Assembly (NCBI RefSeq): GCF_030684675.1 | Contig: NZ_JAUXXZ010000043.1 | Location: 1-64,000, forward strand | Length of the DNA stretch: 64,000 bases | Reading direction: 5' to 3' | Source: Daejeonella sp. | GTDB taxonomy: Bacteria; Bacteroidota; Bacteroidia; Sphingobacteriales; Sphingobacteriaceae | Part shown: in pieces, positions 27,329 to 36,626 of the stretch | How positions within the stretch are numbered: the stretch's first letter is position 1 | Layout of the letters: the number at the start of each line of letters is the position of its first letter | Program-made: the position numbers and the translations under genes | Notes under the pieces: generated by a model | The model's input: only the letters and a program-made list of their open reading frames with translations | What the model was told of the DNA's origin: nothing | Database searches by the model: none

Positions 27329-28390
27329 ATGATCACACAGGAACAGGTATATAATGCATTGCGTCATGTTGAGGATCCGGATCTTAAAAAAGATCTGGTT
27401 AGTCTGAATATGATCGAAGATTTAAAGATCGACGGAAATAAGCTTAGCTTCTCTGTAGTTCTGACCACGCCGGCCTGCCCAATGAAAGCCATGCTTGAAA
27501 ATGCCTGTAAGAATGCAATCCGGCATTTTGTGAGTAAAGATGTTGAATTGGCTATTAATATGACTTCCAGGGTAACCAGCCGGCCAGACAGAACCCTGGC
27601 CGGTATTAAAAATATCATTGTCGTTGCTTCGGGTAAGGGGGGTGTAGGAAAATCAACAGTAGCAGTCAATCTGGCCCTTGGTCTTGCAAAAAAAGGTGCT
27701 AGTGTAGGACTTATTGATGCAGATATTTATGGGCCCTCTGTTCCGATCATGTTTGGTGTAGAAGACGCCCGTCCGAAGGCATCTCAAAATGCAGCAGGGC
27801 AAACAAGAATTGAACCTATTGAAAAATATGGCATCAAATTATTGTCAATAGGATTCTTTACTGATCCTAACCAGCCTGTGCCCTGGCGCGGACCGATGGT
27901 ATCAACGGCTGTAAAGCAGTTGTTTAATGATGCCGACTGGGGTGAGCTGGATTATCTGGTTGTTGATCTTCCACCGGGTACCGGTGATATTCATATTACC
28001 GTTTCTCAGGGATTCCCGATTACGGGAGCGGTTATTGTTACTACTCCCCAGAATGTGGCACTTGCTGATGCACGCAAGGGCGTTGGAATGTTCCTGATGG
28101 ATTCTATTAAGATTCCTTTGATCGGTGTGGTTGAAAACATGTCCTATTTCACGCCTGCTGAACTACCGGAGAACAAGTACTATATATTTGGAAAGAATGG
28201 TGGAAAGGCACTTGCGGAGCAGTTTGATGCACCATTTTTGGGAGAAATACCTTTGGTAAAGAGTATCAGTGACGCAGGCGATGTTGGAAAACCGGTCATT
28301 CTGGAAGAAGATAATATTCTGGGTCCGGTATTTATGCAGATCGCAGAACGGGTAGCTCAGCAAGTAGCTATTCTGAATGCTGCGAAATAG
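27329..28390 (+). CDS. Mrp/NBP35-family Fe-S cluster carrier ATPase
   Basis: A 353-residue ApbC/Mrp protein that binds and transfers iron-sulfur clusters. An N-terminal MIP18/DUF59 domain (1-80, with LTTPACPMKAMLENAC) precedes the P-loop ATPase domain: VVASGKGGVGKSTVAVNLAL, LIDADIYGPSVP and VDLPPGTGDIHIT. The usual paired CxxC of the C-terminal part is absent, with VVENMSYFTP where many homologues have Cys, as is common in this DUF59-fused bacterial subtype. The nifU-like gene follows after 41 bases, consistent with joint Fe-S work. Confidence 0.93.
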   Translation: MITQEQVYNALRHVEDPDLKKDLVSLNMIEDLKIDGNKLSFSVVLTTPACPMKAMLENACKNAIRHFVSKDVELAINMTSRVTSRPDRTLAGIKNIIVVASGKGGVGKSTVAVNLALGLAKKGASVGLIDADIYGPSVPIMFGVEDARPKASQNAAGQTRIEPIEKYGIKLLSIGFFTDPNQPVPWRGPMVSTAVKQLFNDADWGELDYLVVDLPPGTGDIHITVSQGFPITGAVIVTTPQNVALADARKGVGMFLMDSIKIPLIGVVENMSYFTPAELPENKYYIFGKNGGKALAEQFDAPFLGEIPLVKSISDAGDVGKPVILEEDNILGPVFMQIAERVAQQVAILNAAK

Positions 28391-28431
28391 CATTTTTTAT
28401 TTTTTTTGTATCTTTATATAAATACTAGATC

Positions 28432-28710
28432 ATGGATTTGTTGAAAAGAGTTGAAATTGCATTGGACACTATCCGACCTTATTTGGAAACAGATGGCGGG
28501 AACGTATCAATTGAGGAAATAACTTCTGAAAATATTGTGCGATTACGTCTTTTAGGTTCATGTGGCTCTTGCCCGATGAGTATTATGACACTTAAGGCAG
28601 GTATTGAGCAGGCAATTAAACGGGCTGTTCCTGAAATTGCAGGTGTTGAAGCAGTGAACCTGACAGACATTGATGATCCTGCTGCTGTTTTACCAGAAAG
28701 ACTACAATGA
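28432..28710 (+). CDS. NifU C-terminal-domain Fe-S scaffold protein
   Basis: A 92-residue NifU-like (NfuA-type) protein with the CxxC cluster-binding motif in LGSCGSCPMSIMTLKAGIEQ. It carries or delivers 4Fe-4S clusters. LETDGGNVSIEEI upstream of the Cys pair is typical. It directly follows mrp on the same strand, forming a small iron-sulfur operon; a possible -7 box (TATCTTTA) before the gene could give extra transcription. Confidence 0.94.
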   Translation: MDLLKRVEIALDTIRPYLETDGGNVSIEEITSENIVRLRLLGSCGSCPMSIMTLKAGIEQAIKRAVPEIAGVEAVNLTDIDDPAAVLPERLQ

Positions 28711-28778
28711 TAACAGGTTCCTTTCTGTAAAGATTATATGATTTAACATAATTTAACACCACTGAGGTACGATTTTAT

Positions 28779-28786
28779 TAACTTTG
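28779..28786 (+). promoter_or_regulatory. -7 box four bases before the 28791 gene
   Basis: TAACTTTG fits TAnnTTTG and ends four bases before the ATG, the same spacing as at trmD, def, the nucleotidase gene and the M16 peptidase gene. Confidence 0.5.
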
Positions 28787-28790
28787 AACG

Positions 28791-29426
28791 ATGCGTTACT
28801 GCTTATTCCTCATTTGCTTACTCTGCAGTCTCTCCGGCTTTTCTCAGGTTAGGGAGAGGAAAATTGTACAGTTTTCCGGGATAATTGTAAACCGTGATAG
28901 TAATACTGTGGTACCATATGTAACCATTACCAATGTTACCGGAAAGGATCAGTACTATTCGGCAAACTATAAAGGATATTTTTCTTTTGTTGCTCACGAA
29001 GGTGATACACTTGCGTTTACCGCTGTTGGTTACAGACGTGAAGCTCTGATTATACCAAATGGTCTGGCGGATAGTAAGTATACCGTACTGATGAAAATGC
29101 AACAGGAATCAATTAATCTTCCTGGTGTAAGGGTTTATCCCTGGGCAAGTACAGATGAATTCAAAAAGGAATTCATGACCATGAAGTTTGCCGATGATGA
29201 TCTCGAAATAGCTAAAAAGAATCTTTCCAAAGAGAGTTTGGCTTCTATGATGGCTACACTTCCCCGTGATGGAGCAGAAATGCAGAGTTTCAATTTTCAG
29301 AATAACCATAACCGACTCGTCAATAAAAATATCAACCAGCGCTTAGCCAATCCATTGCTTAACCCATTTGCCTGGGGTGCTCTTATTCAGCAGATCATGC
29401 AGGGGGATAGGAGTAGGGAGCAGTAA
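28791..29426 (+). CDS. Secreted protein with carboxypeptidase-regulatory-like domain
   Basis: A 211-residue exported protein. The signal peptide MRYCLFLICLLCSLSGFS precedes a CarboxypepD_reg-like beta sandwich (about 25-105: VQFSGIIVNRDSNTVVPYVT, GYFSFVAHEGDTLAFTAVGY). The C-terminal half (about 110-211) has a conserved-looking PGVRVYPWASTDEFKKEFM segment and is probably helical; no function is known. Proteins of this shape are common in Bacteroidota as short periplasmic or outer-membrane accessory proteins. Not an operon partner of NifU in any obvious functional sense. Confidence 0.78.
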   Translation: MRYCLFLICLLCSLSGFSQVRERKIVQFSGIIVNRDSNTVVPYVTITNVTGKDQYYSANYKGYFSFVAHEGDTLAFTAVGYRREALIIPNGLADSKYTVLMKMQQESINLPGVRVYPWASTDEFKKEFMTMKFADDDLEIAKKNLSKESLASMMATLPRDGAEMQSFNFQNNHNRLVNKNINQRLANPLLNPFAWGALIQQIMQGDRSREQ

Positions 29427-29490
29427 GTTGTAAGTAATAAGTTATAGGTTGTAAGTTCTAATTGTGCTGGAGATGAGGATTTTGCCTTTT

Positions 29491-29577
29491 GTCATTGCGA
29501 GGAGGTACGACGAAGCAATCTAATGACTGTAGTACTAATAAATAGTGAGGAGATTGCTTCGTTGCACTCGCAATGAC
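29491..29577. repeat. GTCATTGCGA...TCGCAATGAC palindromic repeat, copy 2
   Basis: The outer arms GTCATTGCGA (29491-29500) and CGCAATGAC (29569-29577), with inner arms GAAGCAATC and GATTGCTTC, make the same repeat as 18810-18892. It lies between convergent genes and could act as a terminator or a REP-like element. Confidence 0.75.
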
Positions 29578-29665
29578 AATGAGGGAGTTACATTCAGGAA
29601 ATGAGGTTTTGAATGAAAAAACGCCTTTAGTCTCAATACTCAATACTCTGTACTCAATACTAAAA

Positions 29666-30238
29666 CTATCTTCTCCCCTTCTTTAGCGCAGGAAACTTCA
29701 TTTTATATTCCACCTTTACAATTCCCTTTGATATTGAATTGAGTTTGTTGTTAAGCATGGCTTTGCGAAGTGGGCTTAATTTATCGACAAAGAGTTTGCC
29801 TTCAATGTGATCGTATTCATGCTGGATGATACGGGCAGCCAATCCTTTGTATGTTTCCTCGTAATGTTTCCAGTTTTCATCATAATAGGAAATGGTCAGG
29901 CTTTCATGTCTGTCAATATCTTCACGGATATCCGGGATACTAAGGCAACCTTCATTAAATGACCATTTATTACCACTTTCTTCGATGATTTTAGCATTGA
30001 TAAAAGTTTTCTTAAAATCTTTTAAAGCCGGTTCATCTTCAGCAAAAGAGGTGGCATCAACCACAAAAAGACGAATTGACAAGCCAATCTGCGGGGCTGC
30101 AAGTCCTACCCCATGAGCGCCGTACATGGTCTCGAACATATTCTCAATAAGATTATTCAATTCAGGATAATCTTTTGTGATTTCTGTTCCTTTCTTACGT
30201 AAAACGGAATCTCCGTAGGCGATGATGGGCAATTTCAT
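29666..30238 (-). CDS. def: Peptide deformylase
   Basis: A 190-residue metalloenzyme that removes the N-formyl group from nascent proteins. All three motifs are present: GVGLAAPQIG (motif 1), EGCLSIP with the metal-ligand Cys (motif 2) and QHEYDHIEG with two His ligands and the catalytic Glu (motif 3). The length is normal. A promoter with TTG, a 20-base spacer and TACTTTTG (30250 to 30243, minus strand) ends four bases before the ATG, so the transcript may be leaderless. Confidence 0.96.
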   Translation of the reverse strand: MKLPIIAYGDSVLRKKGTEITKDYPELNNLIENMFETMYGAHGVGLAAPQIGLSIRLFVVDATSFAEDEPALKDFKKTFINAKIIEESGNKWSFNEGCLSIPDIREDIDRHESLTISYYDENWKHYEETYKGLAARIIQHEYDHIEGKLFVDKLSPLRKAMLNNKLNSISKGIVKVEYKMKFPALKKGRR

Positions 30239-30242
30239 GTTG

Positions 30243-30273
30243 CAAAAGTAGCCTTCTTTCCCCTATATAGCAA
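30243..30273 (-). promoter_or_regulatory. Promoter for def
   Basis: On the minus strand TTG, 20 bases and TACTTTTG fit the Bacteroidota consensus. The -7 box ends four bases before the ATG at 30238. Confidence 0.55.
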
Positions 30274-30325
30274 ATTTCTGTGCTTAGGGCAGGTTTAACA
30301 AGGGTTTTATGATTGAAAGGATTTC

Positions 30326-30643
30326 TTAATCCAGGTGGAACACCATCTCCAAAGGAGTACTTACCGGTGACTTATCCTCATTTGTATCCATGATATCGGC
30401 CATATAGGCCCACCATCTCTTAACGATTTCATTTTTTTTGAGATCCTGTGAGTTATTATTACCGGATAGGGTTTGAACGGCAAACAGTATATTGGTTTCT
30501 TCATCCAGGAAGATGGAGTAATTGCTGATTCCTGAATTTGTTAAAAGAGCGCTGAGTTCAGGCCAGATCAGGTCATGACGGCGTTTATACTCCTCTTTAA
30601 AACCTGGTTTTAGTTTCATTTTAAAGGAAACAATATTGTTCAT
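30326..30643 (-). CDS. rhaM: L-rhamnose mutarotase
   Basis: A 105-residue RhaM that interconverts alpha and beta L-rhamnopyranose, feeding the isomerase. Family segments are FKMKLKPGFKEEYKRRHDLIWPEL at the N-terminus (split reading, residues 7-30), ISNYSIFLDEETNILFAV and VKRWWAYMADIM with the conserved Trp pair. It is the last gene of the rhamnose operon, six bases after the kinase stop. The family assignment is strong because both motif and context agree. Confidence 0.93.
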   Translation of the reverse strand: MNNIVSFKMKLKPGFKEEYKRRHDLIWPELSALLTNSGISNYSIFLDEETNILFAVQTLSGNNNSQDLKKNEIVKRWWAYMADIMDTNEDKSPVSTPLEMVFHLD

Positions 30644-30649
30644 GGTGAT

Positions 30650-32002
30650 TTATTTTGCTGAATAAAATTTCAATTCGATCAGGTCAGCGGGAACGGTCTT
30701 ATTTCCAAAACTATGATGAATTGCCAATGCGGCACCCATTGCGGTCGACTGTGCCATTGAAGCTGCAAAGACTTCCATCCCGGGAAAAACAATGGACAAA
30801 AGATTCATGTAGATCGAGTTTTTACTGAATCCCCCATCCACAAAAATTCGTTTGACGTCCGAACCTTTTATGACCAGTGCACTTGATATTTTTTGCTGTT
30901 TGATGATATATATCATCAGCCGATGATAAGCTTCTGTATCAGATGCATAGGATGCGAGATCATTTCCTGAGTAAACCTCTTCCTGATCTAAATAGCTCAG
31001 GAAAGCAGAGTCAAAGTTCATTTGTTCATATCTTAATCTGGACTCTGAAAAATAGTGTGAAATTCTGTTCAGTTCCTGTTCATGCTCATTTCCAGCAAAA
31101 AGACGGGAAGCCTTGACAGGTTTACCCTGATAATGCAGGTAACAAAGACAATCTGATTCAAGTTCAAAAGTATTTAAAGGGCTCGCATTAAAAGGGTTTA
31201 AACTGATGCACCAGGTACCGGTTGAGATCAGCAGGAAAGGTTCTTTAAAATTGACCAGATATGGAATTAGTGCCGCTGAGCTGTCGTGCAATCCGATACC
31301 CATATCAAAACTATGCCCTTCAAAATTTGTTCTTATTACCGAATCTGAAGGTAAAATTGGTGCGAGCTTATCAATCAAGCCCTCATTCTCAAGCCAGTGA
31401 TGGTAATTGTTTTTGCGGAAATCCCAGAGATTGGTATGGCAACCGATACTGGTAATGTCTGAACAGCGCTTTCCGCTAATCAGGAAACTCAGATACTGAG
31501 GTAAATGCAAGGCGTACCAGATCCTATTCAGCAAGTCCGGACGCTCCTGTTTGATGCGATACAGCTGCATTCCCGAATTCAGGCTTCCAAGTACCGGTGA
31601 TGCGGTTTCTTTTGCGAATTCAGTCTTACCTCCATAAGAAGAATAAAATTGCTCCAGTAAAGTTTCGGGGTAAGGCTTCAGGTAATTGTATAATGGGCTA
31701 AGTGGTTTTCCGGATTCATCAATATAGACGAAACTAGCTCCATAAGCAGTGAAATTGAGTCCTTTGAGCTCAAATTCCGATTTAGAAAGAACCGTACGGA
31801 GTGATTCGAACACAAAATTGTTCAGTTTCTCCAGATCATCACAGGGAAATCCATCTTCATCTTTGCTTTCAGCAAATTGATCAGTATGTTCAAAAACGAT
31901 CCTAAGCTGCTCATCAAAGAGGAGCAGTTTTTTGTTCGTTTTCCCGATATCAAATACGGCTATTACCGGTAGCTGCATGTGCTCATTTTTTTCCTGATTC
32001 AA
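30650..32002 (-). CDS. rhaB: FGGY-family carbohydrate kinase, rhamnulokinase
   Basis: A 450-residue FGGY kinase predicted to phosphorylate L-rhamnulose at C1. The N-terminal ATPase fold begins VIAVFDIGKTNKKLLLFDE, the middle has LLISTGTWCISLNPF, and FVDGGFSKNSIYMNLLS plus AQSTAMGAALAI lie near the C-terminus. It is sandwiched between rhaI and rhaM with six-base gaps, which makes rhamnulose the natural substrate even though FGGY specificity is hard to read from sequence alone. Confidence 0.9.
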   Translation of the reverse strand: MNQEKNEHMQLPVIAVFDIGKTNKKLLLFDEQLRIVFEHTDQFAESKDEDGFPCDDLEKLNNFVFESLRTVLSKSEFELKGLNFTAYGASFVYIDESGKPLSPLYNYLKPYPETLLEQFYSSYGGKTEFAKETASPVLGSLNSGMQLYRIKQERPDLLNRIWYALHLPQYLSFLISGKRCSDITSIGCHTNLWDFRKNNYHHWLENEGLIDKLAPILPSDSVIRTNFEGHSFDMGIGLHDSSAALIPYLVNFKEPFLLISTGTWCISLNPFNASPLNTFELESDCLCYLHYQGKPVKASRLFAGNEHEQELNRISHYFSESRLRYEQMNFDSAFLSYLDQEEVYSGNDLASYASDTEAYHRLMIYIIKQQKISSALVIKGSDVKRIFVDGGFSKNSIYMNLLSIVFPGMEVFAASMAQSTAMGAALAIHHSFGNKTVPADLIELKFYSAK

Positions 32003-32008
32003 TTTAGA

Positions 32009-33283
32009 TTATAGGCCTGTCGCAGCAGTCTCCAGCCCTCTTTCCCTGATCAGTTCTGCACGAACATTCAATTGACGGAATAATCCGATCGGGTTTAATG
32101 CTCCTCCAGACCGCAGGCGTGCTTCAGCAACCAATGGCCTCACATCAGTACGGAAACTATCCTGTAAAATTTCCTGGGCACGGGCCACATCGTTTTTCAG
32201 CTGTGCTTCTTTAAGGGCTGTACTATCTACGAGCAATGCCTGAGTATAGGCGATCATGATCGCTTCAACGGATTGCAAAAGATCTTCAAGCGGATCTTTG
32301 ACATTATGCGAAGCATCAATCATCCATCCAAGATCTGTGGCATGATTCATTTTACGATCATCCATACCCTCGATTAGTTCATTGAAGATCAGAAATAGCT
32401 GATAAGGCTTGATACTGCCGGCAGTGAGGTCATCATCCCCATATTTGGAATCGTTAAAATGAAAACCGCCCAGTTTTCCTTCCATTAAGAGCAGGGAAAC
32501 GATCTGTTCAATGTTTGCATTTGGTAAGTGATGACCCAAATCGACAAGTGTATAAGCTTTTGGCCCTAATTTACTGGCATATAAAAGCGATTGCCCCCAG
32601 TCGCCAACAGTAGTGGAATAGAAATTAGGCTCATAAGCCTTGTATTCGACAAACATTTTCCAGTCTGATGGCAGTGCAGCATAAATTTCTTTTAGACTCT
32701 CCAGCGTATTTTGAAACGCAGTTCTGAAATTTAGCTGTCCCGGGAAACAGGAACCATCAGCCAGCCATACGGTTAATGATTTTGAGCCCAGTTCGATACC
32801 ATGTTTAATCACCTCAATATTATGATCAATAGCCTGCTTACGCACAGCCGGATCTACATGCTGCAGAGAACCATATTTATAACTTTTATCTTGCCCCTTT
32901 TGATCCTGAAAAGTATTGGAATTCATCGCATCAAAGCGCAATTCATGTTCCTTTGCGAGATCCCGGATTGCCTGATAATCTTTAGGAATATCCCATGGAA
33001 TATGCAGTGAAATAGCATTTCCCGATCGGTTCAGTTTATGCATCAAACCTACATCTTCAATCTTTTCTTCCAGATTTCTGGGTTCGCCACCTCCGGCAAA
33101 TCTTCCGAAACGGGTACCTCCATTTCCCAAAGCCCAGCTTGGAATGGCGATCTGAAAATCAATTAATTTTGATATAATTGATTCACTATCAATAATTTGT
33201 GTTTTTAAAAATTCAAATTTTGATGTGTGAATTTCTGCTGATTGTTGATTGTGTTGGGCAATTATACGGTCGTCAAGCTTCAT
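32009..33283 (-). CDS. rhaI: L-rhamnose isomerase (Pseudomonas stutzeri type)
   Basis: A 424-residue TIM-barrel sugar isomerase that converts L-rhamnose to L-rhamnulose. Metal-binding segments typical of the P. stutzeri subtype are visible: MFVEYKAYEPNFYSTTVGDW, TLVDLGHHLPNANIEQ and GGFHFNDSKYGDDDL. It differs from the E. coli RhaA family in motif layout. It lies between rhaD (19 bases upstream) and rhaB. Such isomerases can be broad in specificity, but the operon points to rhamnose. Confidence 0.93.
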   Translation of the reverse strand: MKLDDRIIAQHNQQSAEIHTSKFEFLKTQIIDSESIISKLIDFQIAIPSWALGNGGTRFGRFAGGGEPRNLEEKIEDVGLMHKLNRSGNAISLHIPWDIPKDYQAIRDLAKEHELRFDAMNSNTFQDQKGQDKSYKYGSLQHVDPAVRKQAIDHNIEVIKHGIELGSKSLTVWLADGSCFPGQLNFRTAFQNTLESLKEIYAALPSDWKMFVEYKAYEPNFYSTTVGDWGQSLLYASKLGPKAYTLVDLGHHLPNANIEQIVSLLLMEGKLGGFHFNDSKYGDDDLTAGSIKPYQLFLIFNELIEGMDDRKMNHATDLGWMIDASHNVKDPLEDLLQSVEAIMIAYTQALLVDSTALKEAQLKNDVARAQEILQDSFRTDVRPLVAEARLRSGGALNPIGLFRQLNVRAELIRERGLETAATGL

Positions 33284-33302
33284 GATTTCTAATTATTAAT
33301 GC

Positions 33303-35417
33303 TTATCTCACAAAAGCCATTGCGACACCACCATCCACATTCAGGACATTTCCTGTTGATTTGCTTAGCAAACCTCCCACAAAAGCGTAGCAGGCATTAG
33401 CAATATCTTCGGGTAAAATGGTTTCATTCAACAGGGTACGTTTTGCATAAAATGAAGGGAGTTCAGCAACTGTGATTCCGTATGCTTTAGCCCTTCCTTC
33501 AGCCCATGCTCCCTCCCAGATCTTGCTGTCGGCAATCACCGCATCGGGATTAACCACATTAACCCGAATCTTATCCGGACCAAGTTCTGCAGCATTCAAA
33601 CGACTCAGGTGTAATTGAGCTGCTTTTGCAGAGCCATAGCCGGCATTATTAGGACCGGAGACCAAAGCATTTTTACTCACGATATTGAGGATATCACCGC
33701 CCATATCCTGCTTTCTCATTGTATTTACTGCTTCCTGAGTGATCTTAAACTGACCTTTCACCAGCACATCATAAAGCAGATCCCAGTCCTTGTCGGTATG
33801 TTCTTCAATTGGTTTAGAAATGGATAGACCGGCACAATTTACGACGATATCTATTCCGCCGAAATTCAGAGCAGCCTGTGCAAAAGCATTTTTTATATCG
33901 CTATCTTCAGTAACATTGAGTTGTGTGGTAGCATAGCTGTCGCGGCCAAATTCTTTCAGGAACTGAGCTCCCGCACTTTCCAGACGATTCTGATCCAGGT
34001 CGTTCAATATGACCACTGCCCCTTCTTCTACAAATTTTCTTGAGATTGCTTTCCCAATCCCTCCTGCACTGCCTGTTACCAATGCAATTTTGCCACTCAA
34101 TGATTTTGGCTTTGGCATCCGTTGAAGTTTTGCTTCTTCAAGTAGCCAGTATTCGATATTAAATGCTTCCTGTCTGGGAAGTGAGGTGTATTCAGAGATC
34201 GCCTCTGCTCCGCGCATTACGTTGATCGCATTGGTATAAAATTCTGCAGCTACACGGGCGGTTTGTTTGTCCTTCGAGAAAGAGAATAGTCCGACTCCCG
34301 GGTATAGAATAATTACCGGATTCGAATCCCGGATGGCCGGCGAATTTGGATGTTTACAGGTATTGTAGTATTCCGCATAGATTTTTCGGTAGGCTTCAAA
34401 AAGCGGCTGAAGCCCCTTAATGAGTTCTTTAGGATTACTAAGGTCTGCATCAGGCTTAAGATCGAGTATCAGGGGACTTATCTTCGTTCTTAAAAAGTGA
34501 TCAGGGCAGCTGGTTCCCATTGGGGCAAGGCGATCCAGATCATTGGAATTGATAAACTCTAAAACCCTTGGATCATCTGTAAAGTGTCCAATCATGGAGC
34601 GTTCTGATGAACAAAGTCCGCGTAAAACAGGAGCAATTTTCGCTGCCTGTTCCTTTCTTTGCTGCCCTGCAAGACCATCAATTTTCTTCCCGCCAAATAC
34701 ACTTTCATTTTTTCTCACGCTTTCCTCAATAAACGCAGCACATTTTTCAACTACCTCAAGGGTGTTTACATAAGATTCGTATGCAGTATCTCCCCAGGTG
34801 AACAAGCCATGAGAACCTAACATAATTCCCTTAATTCCAGGGTTATTATCCAGGCAGGCTTTAAGTTCTAAACCAAGTTCAAATCCGGGCTTTCTCCAGT
34901 CAACCCAGCCAATTTTATTGTCAAAAAGTTCTGCGGTGATCTTCTTTCCATCTTTGGCAGCCGCAATAGCGATAGCCGCATCCGGATGCAGGTGATCAAT
35001 ATGTTTGAAAGGAAGAAAGCCATGCAGGGGTGTATCGATGGATGGAGCCTTTGAATTCAAATCATAAATGCAATGGTTAAACAATTCGACCATCTCATCT
35101 TCATGTTCTAGTCCACGGTAGATATTCTTCAGATTACGCAGACGATCATTATAAAGTGCAGCAAGACCGCTTTTCTTTAAAGTTCCGATATCCCCACCAG
35201 ATCCCTTGATCCACATGATCTCAGTCTCTATTCCTGTCAGCGGATCTTTAGCCATCACTTTGCAGGATGTATTTCCTCCGCCATAATTGGTTAACCGCAG
35301 GTCTGCACCCAAAATATTGGATCTGTAAATGAGTAATCCTACTTCATCTCCAGCAAGTTTAGCAGCTTCAGCATCATCCCAGAGGTAACTGACGTGTTTA
35401 AAATTTGATTGTGCCAT
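33303..35417 (-). CDS. rhaD: Bifunctional rhamnulose-1-phosphate aldolase/short-chain dehydrogenase
   Basis: A 704-residue fusion. The N-terminal class II aldolase half (1 to about 410) has LTNYGGGNTSCKVMA and HLHPDAAIAIAAAKDG and cleaves rhamnulose-1-phosphate to DHAP and L-lactaldehyde. The C-terminal SDR half (about 440-704) has GKIALVTGSAGGIGKAISRK for NAD(P) binding, NCAGLS and the YGSAK catalytic pair, and probably oxidises lactaldehyde. The fusion is common in Bacteroidota and some Proteobacteria. The start is 17 bases after rhaT. Note that it is not the stand-alone E. coli RhaD. Confidence 0.94.
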   Translation of the reverse strand: MAQSNFKHVSYLWDDAEAAKLAGDEVGLLIYRSNILGADLRLTNYGGGNTSCKVMAKDPLTGIETEIMWIKGSGGDIGTLKKSGLAALYNDRLRNLKNIYRGLEHEDEMVELFNHCIYDLNSKAPSIDTPLHGFLPFKHIDHLHPDAAIAIAAAKDGKKITAELFDNKIGWVDWRKPGFELGLELKACLDNNPGIKGIMLGSHGLFTWGDTAYESYVNTLEVVEKCAAFIEESVRKNESVFGGKKIDGLAGQQRKEQAAKIAPVLRGLCSSERSMIGHFTDDPRVLEFINSNDLDRLAPMGTSCPDHFLRTKISPLILDLKPDADLSNPKELIKGLQPLFEAYRKIYAEYYNTCKHPNSPAIRDSNPVIILYPGVGLFSFSKDKQTARVAAEFYTNAINVMRGAEAISEYTSLPRQEAFNIEYWLLEEAKLQRMPKPKSLSGKIALVTGSAGGIGKAISRKFVEEGAVVILNDLDQNRLESAGAQFLKEFGRDSYATTQLNVTEDSDIKNAFAQAALNFGGIDIVVNCAGLSISKPIEEHTDKDWDLLYDVLVKGQFKITQEAVNTMRKQDMGGDILNIVSKNALVSGPNNAGYGSAKAAQLHLSRLNAAELGPDKIRVNVVNPDAVIADSKIWEGAWAEGRAKAYGITVAELPSFYAKRTLLNETILPEDIANACYAFVGGLLSKSTGNVLNVDGGVAMAFVR

Positions 35418-35433
35418 GTTCTATAATTTTTGT

Positions 35434-36510
35434 TTATATGGAATTGCCATATCCCACCAGTAATACTGAAAGAATTATGGTTAAAATCCCCATAATAAAG
35501 GTTGAAAATGTTTTTTTGCTAACTGCGGTCCATTCTTTTAGCAATAGCCCCCACATATTTGCAATCAGAATGATGAAGGCCATGTGCAGGATCCAGGAAC
35601 TTGCTCCGTTCCCCAGTTTGCTTTCGCCCATACCGTAGAAAAAGAATTGTAAAAACCAGGTGGTACCGGCAATTGCCGAAAAAATATAATTTTTAAGCAG
35701 CGGGGTCTTTTTATTAGCATAGTCCCCAAATGTTTTATTTCGGGTATTCAGGATCATACACCAGATGAGGTTAGTTGCTAAACCACCCCATAAAAGTACC
35801 ACATAGGTAACATTATTCTGAAAGAGGAACTCTGTAGTTTCGGTTGGATTGGCGCTCTTCCATAGGGCATTGGCGGCATCAGCCATTGGTTTTCCGGCTT
35901 CAATCCCGAAATTGAAGCAGGCACTTAAAACTCCCGAAATGATCGCTACAATCAAACCCTTTACCAAATTAAATTCCTGAATACTTTCCTTTTTGGTCTC
36001 TTCACTTAACTCACGTTCTTTCAGCATTCCGGCACGACCGCAGAGGAAAATTCCAAAAAGGCAGACTAATACACCAAGAAGTACGATTTGTCCACCTTCA
36101 TCATTAAGCATTTGGGTAAAACTGACTTTTCCGGCTTGCGGATATAAATCGTAAAATACCGGTGGAAGTAATGAACCCAGTGCAGAACAGAATCCCAGAA
36201 CAACAGAGTTTCCGAGGGACATACCAAGGTAGCGAACGCCAAGTCCGTAGGTTAGACCACCAATTCCCCATAACAAACCCATGATGAAAGTCACCTTTAA
36301 AATGGACTTATCAGTATTGCTGATAATCTCAGCAAATGCCGGGATAGTAAGGTAAGCTGCCAGTGGAGGTACAATAAGCCATGAAAAAAGGCCGCCGATT
36401 ATCCAGTAACTTTCCCAGGACCAGCCTTTGACTTTCTTAAATGGAAGGTAAAAACTGCCGGATGCGGCTCCGCCAATTAAATGAAAAATGACACCTAAAA
36501 TTGCTTGCAT
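35434..36510 (-). CDS. rhaT: L-rhamnose/proton symporter RhaT
   Basis: A 358-residue membrane transporter with about ten hydrophobic helices. It begins MQAILGVIFHLIGGAASGSF, the RhaT-type opening that continues FYLPFKKVKGWSWESYW, and has YLGMSLGNSVVLGFCSALGS in the middle. It brings rhamnose across the inner membrane with protons. It is the first structural gene of the operon; its 116-base upstream region carries tandem CTGTCATGCA repeats that are candidate regulator sites. No outer-membrane rhamnose transporter is present in the window. Confidence 0.93.
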   Translation of the reverse strand: MQAILGVIFHLIGGAASGSFYLPFKKVKGWSWESYWIIGGLFSWLIVPPLAAYLTIPAFAEIISNTDKSILKVTFIMGLLWGIGGLTYGLGVRYLGMSLGNSVVLGFCSALGSLLPPVFYDLYPQAGKVSFTQMLNDEGGQIVLLGVLVCLFGIFLCGRAGMLKERELSEETKKESIQEFNLVKGLIVAIISGVLSACFNFGIEAGKPMADAANALWKSANPTETTEFLFQNNVTYVVLLWGGLATNLIWCMILNTRNKTFGDYANKKTPLLKNYIFSAIAGTTWFLQFFFYGMGESKLGNGASSWILHMAFIILIANMWGLLLKEWTAVSKKTFSTFIMGILTIILSVLLVGYGNSI

Positions 36511-36554
36511 GAATCGGGTTTAAAGGATAAAATTATTGAACATTTAGTACCCAG

Positions 36555-36574
36555 CTGTCATGCACTGTCATGCA
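36555..36574 (-). promoter_or_regulatory. Tandem 10-base repeat upstream of rhaT, candidate operator
   Basis: CTGTCATGCA occurs twice back to back (36555-36564 and 36565-36574) between the regulator and the rhamnose operon. On the coding strand it reads TGCATGACAG twice. One-turn spacing suits tandem binding by a dimeric GntR-type protein. Confidence 0.45.
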
Positions 36575-36626
36575 AACCGAATAGCGATATTAAGATAAGA
36601 CAATTATTCTATAAGGCTAAAATATT

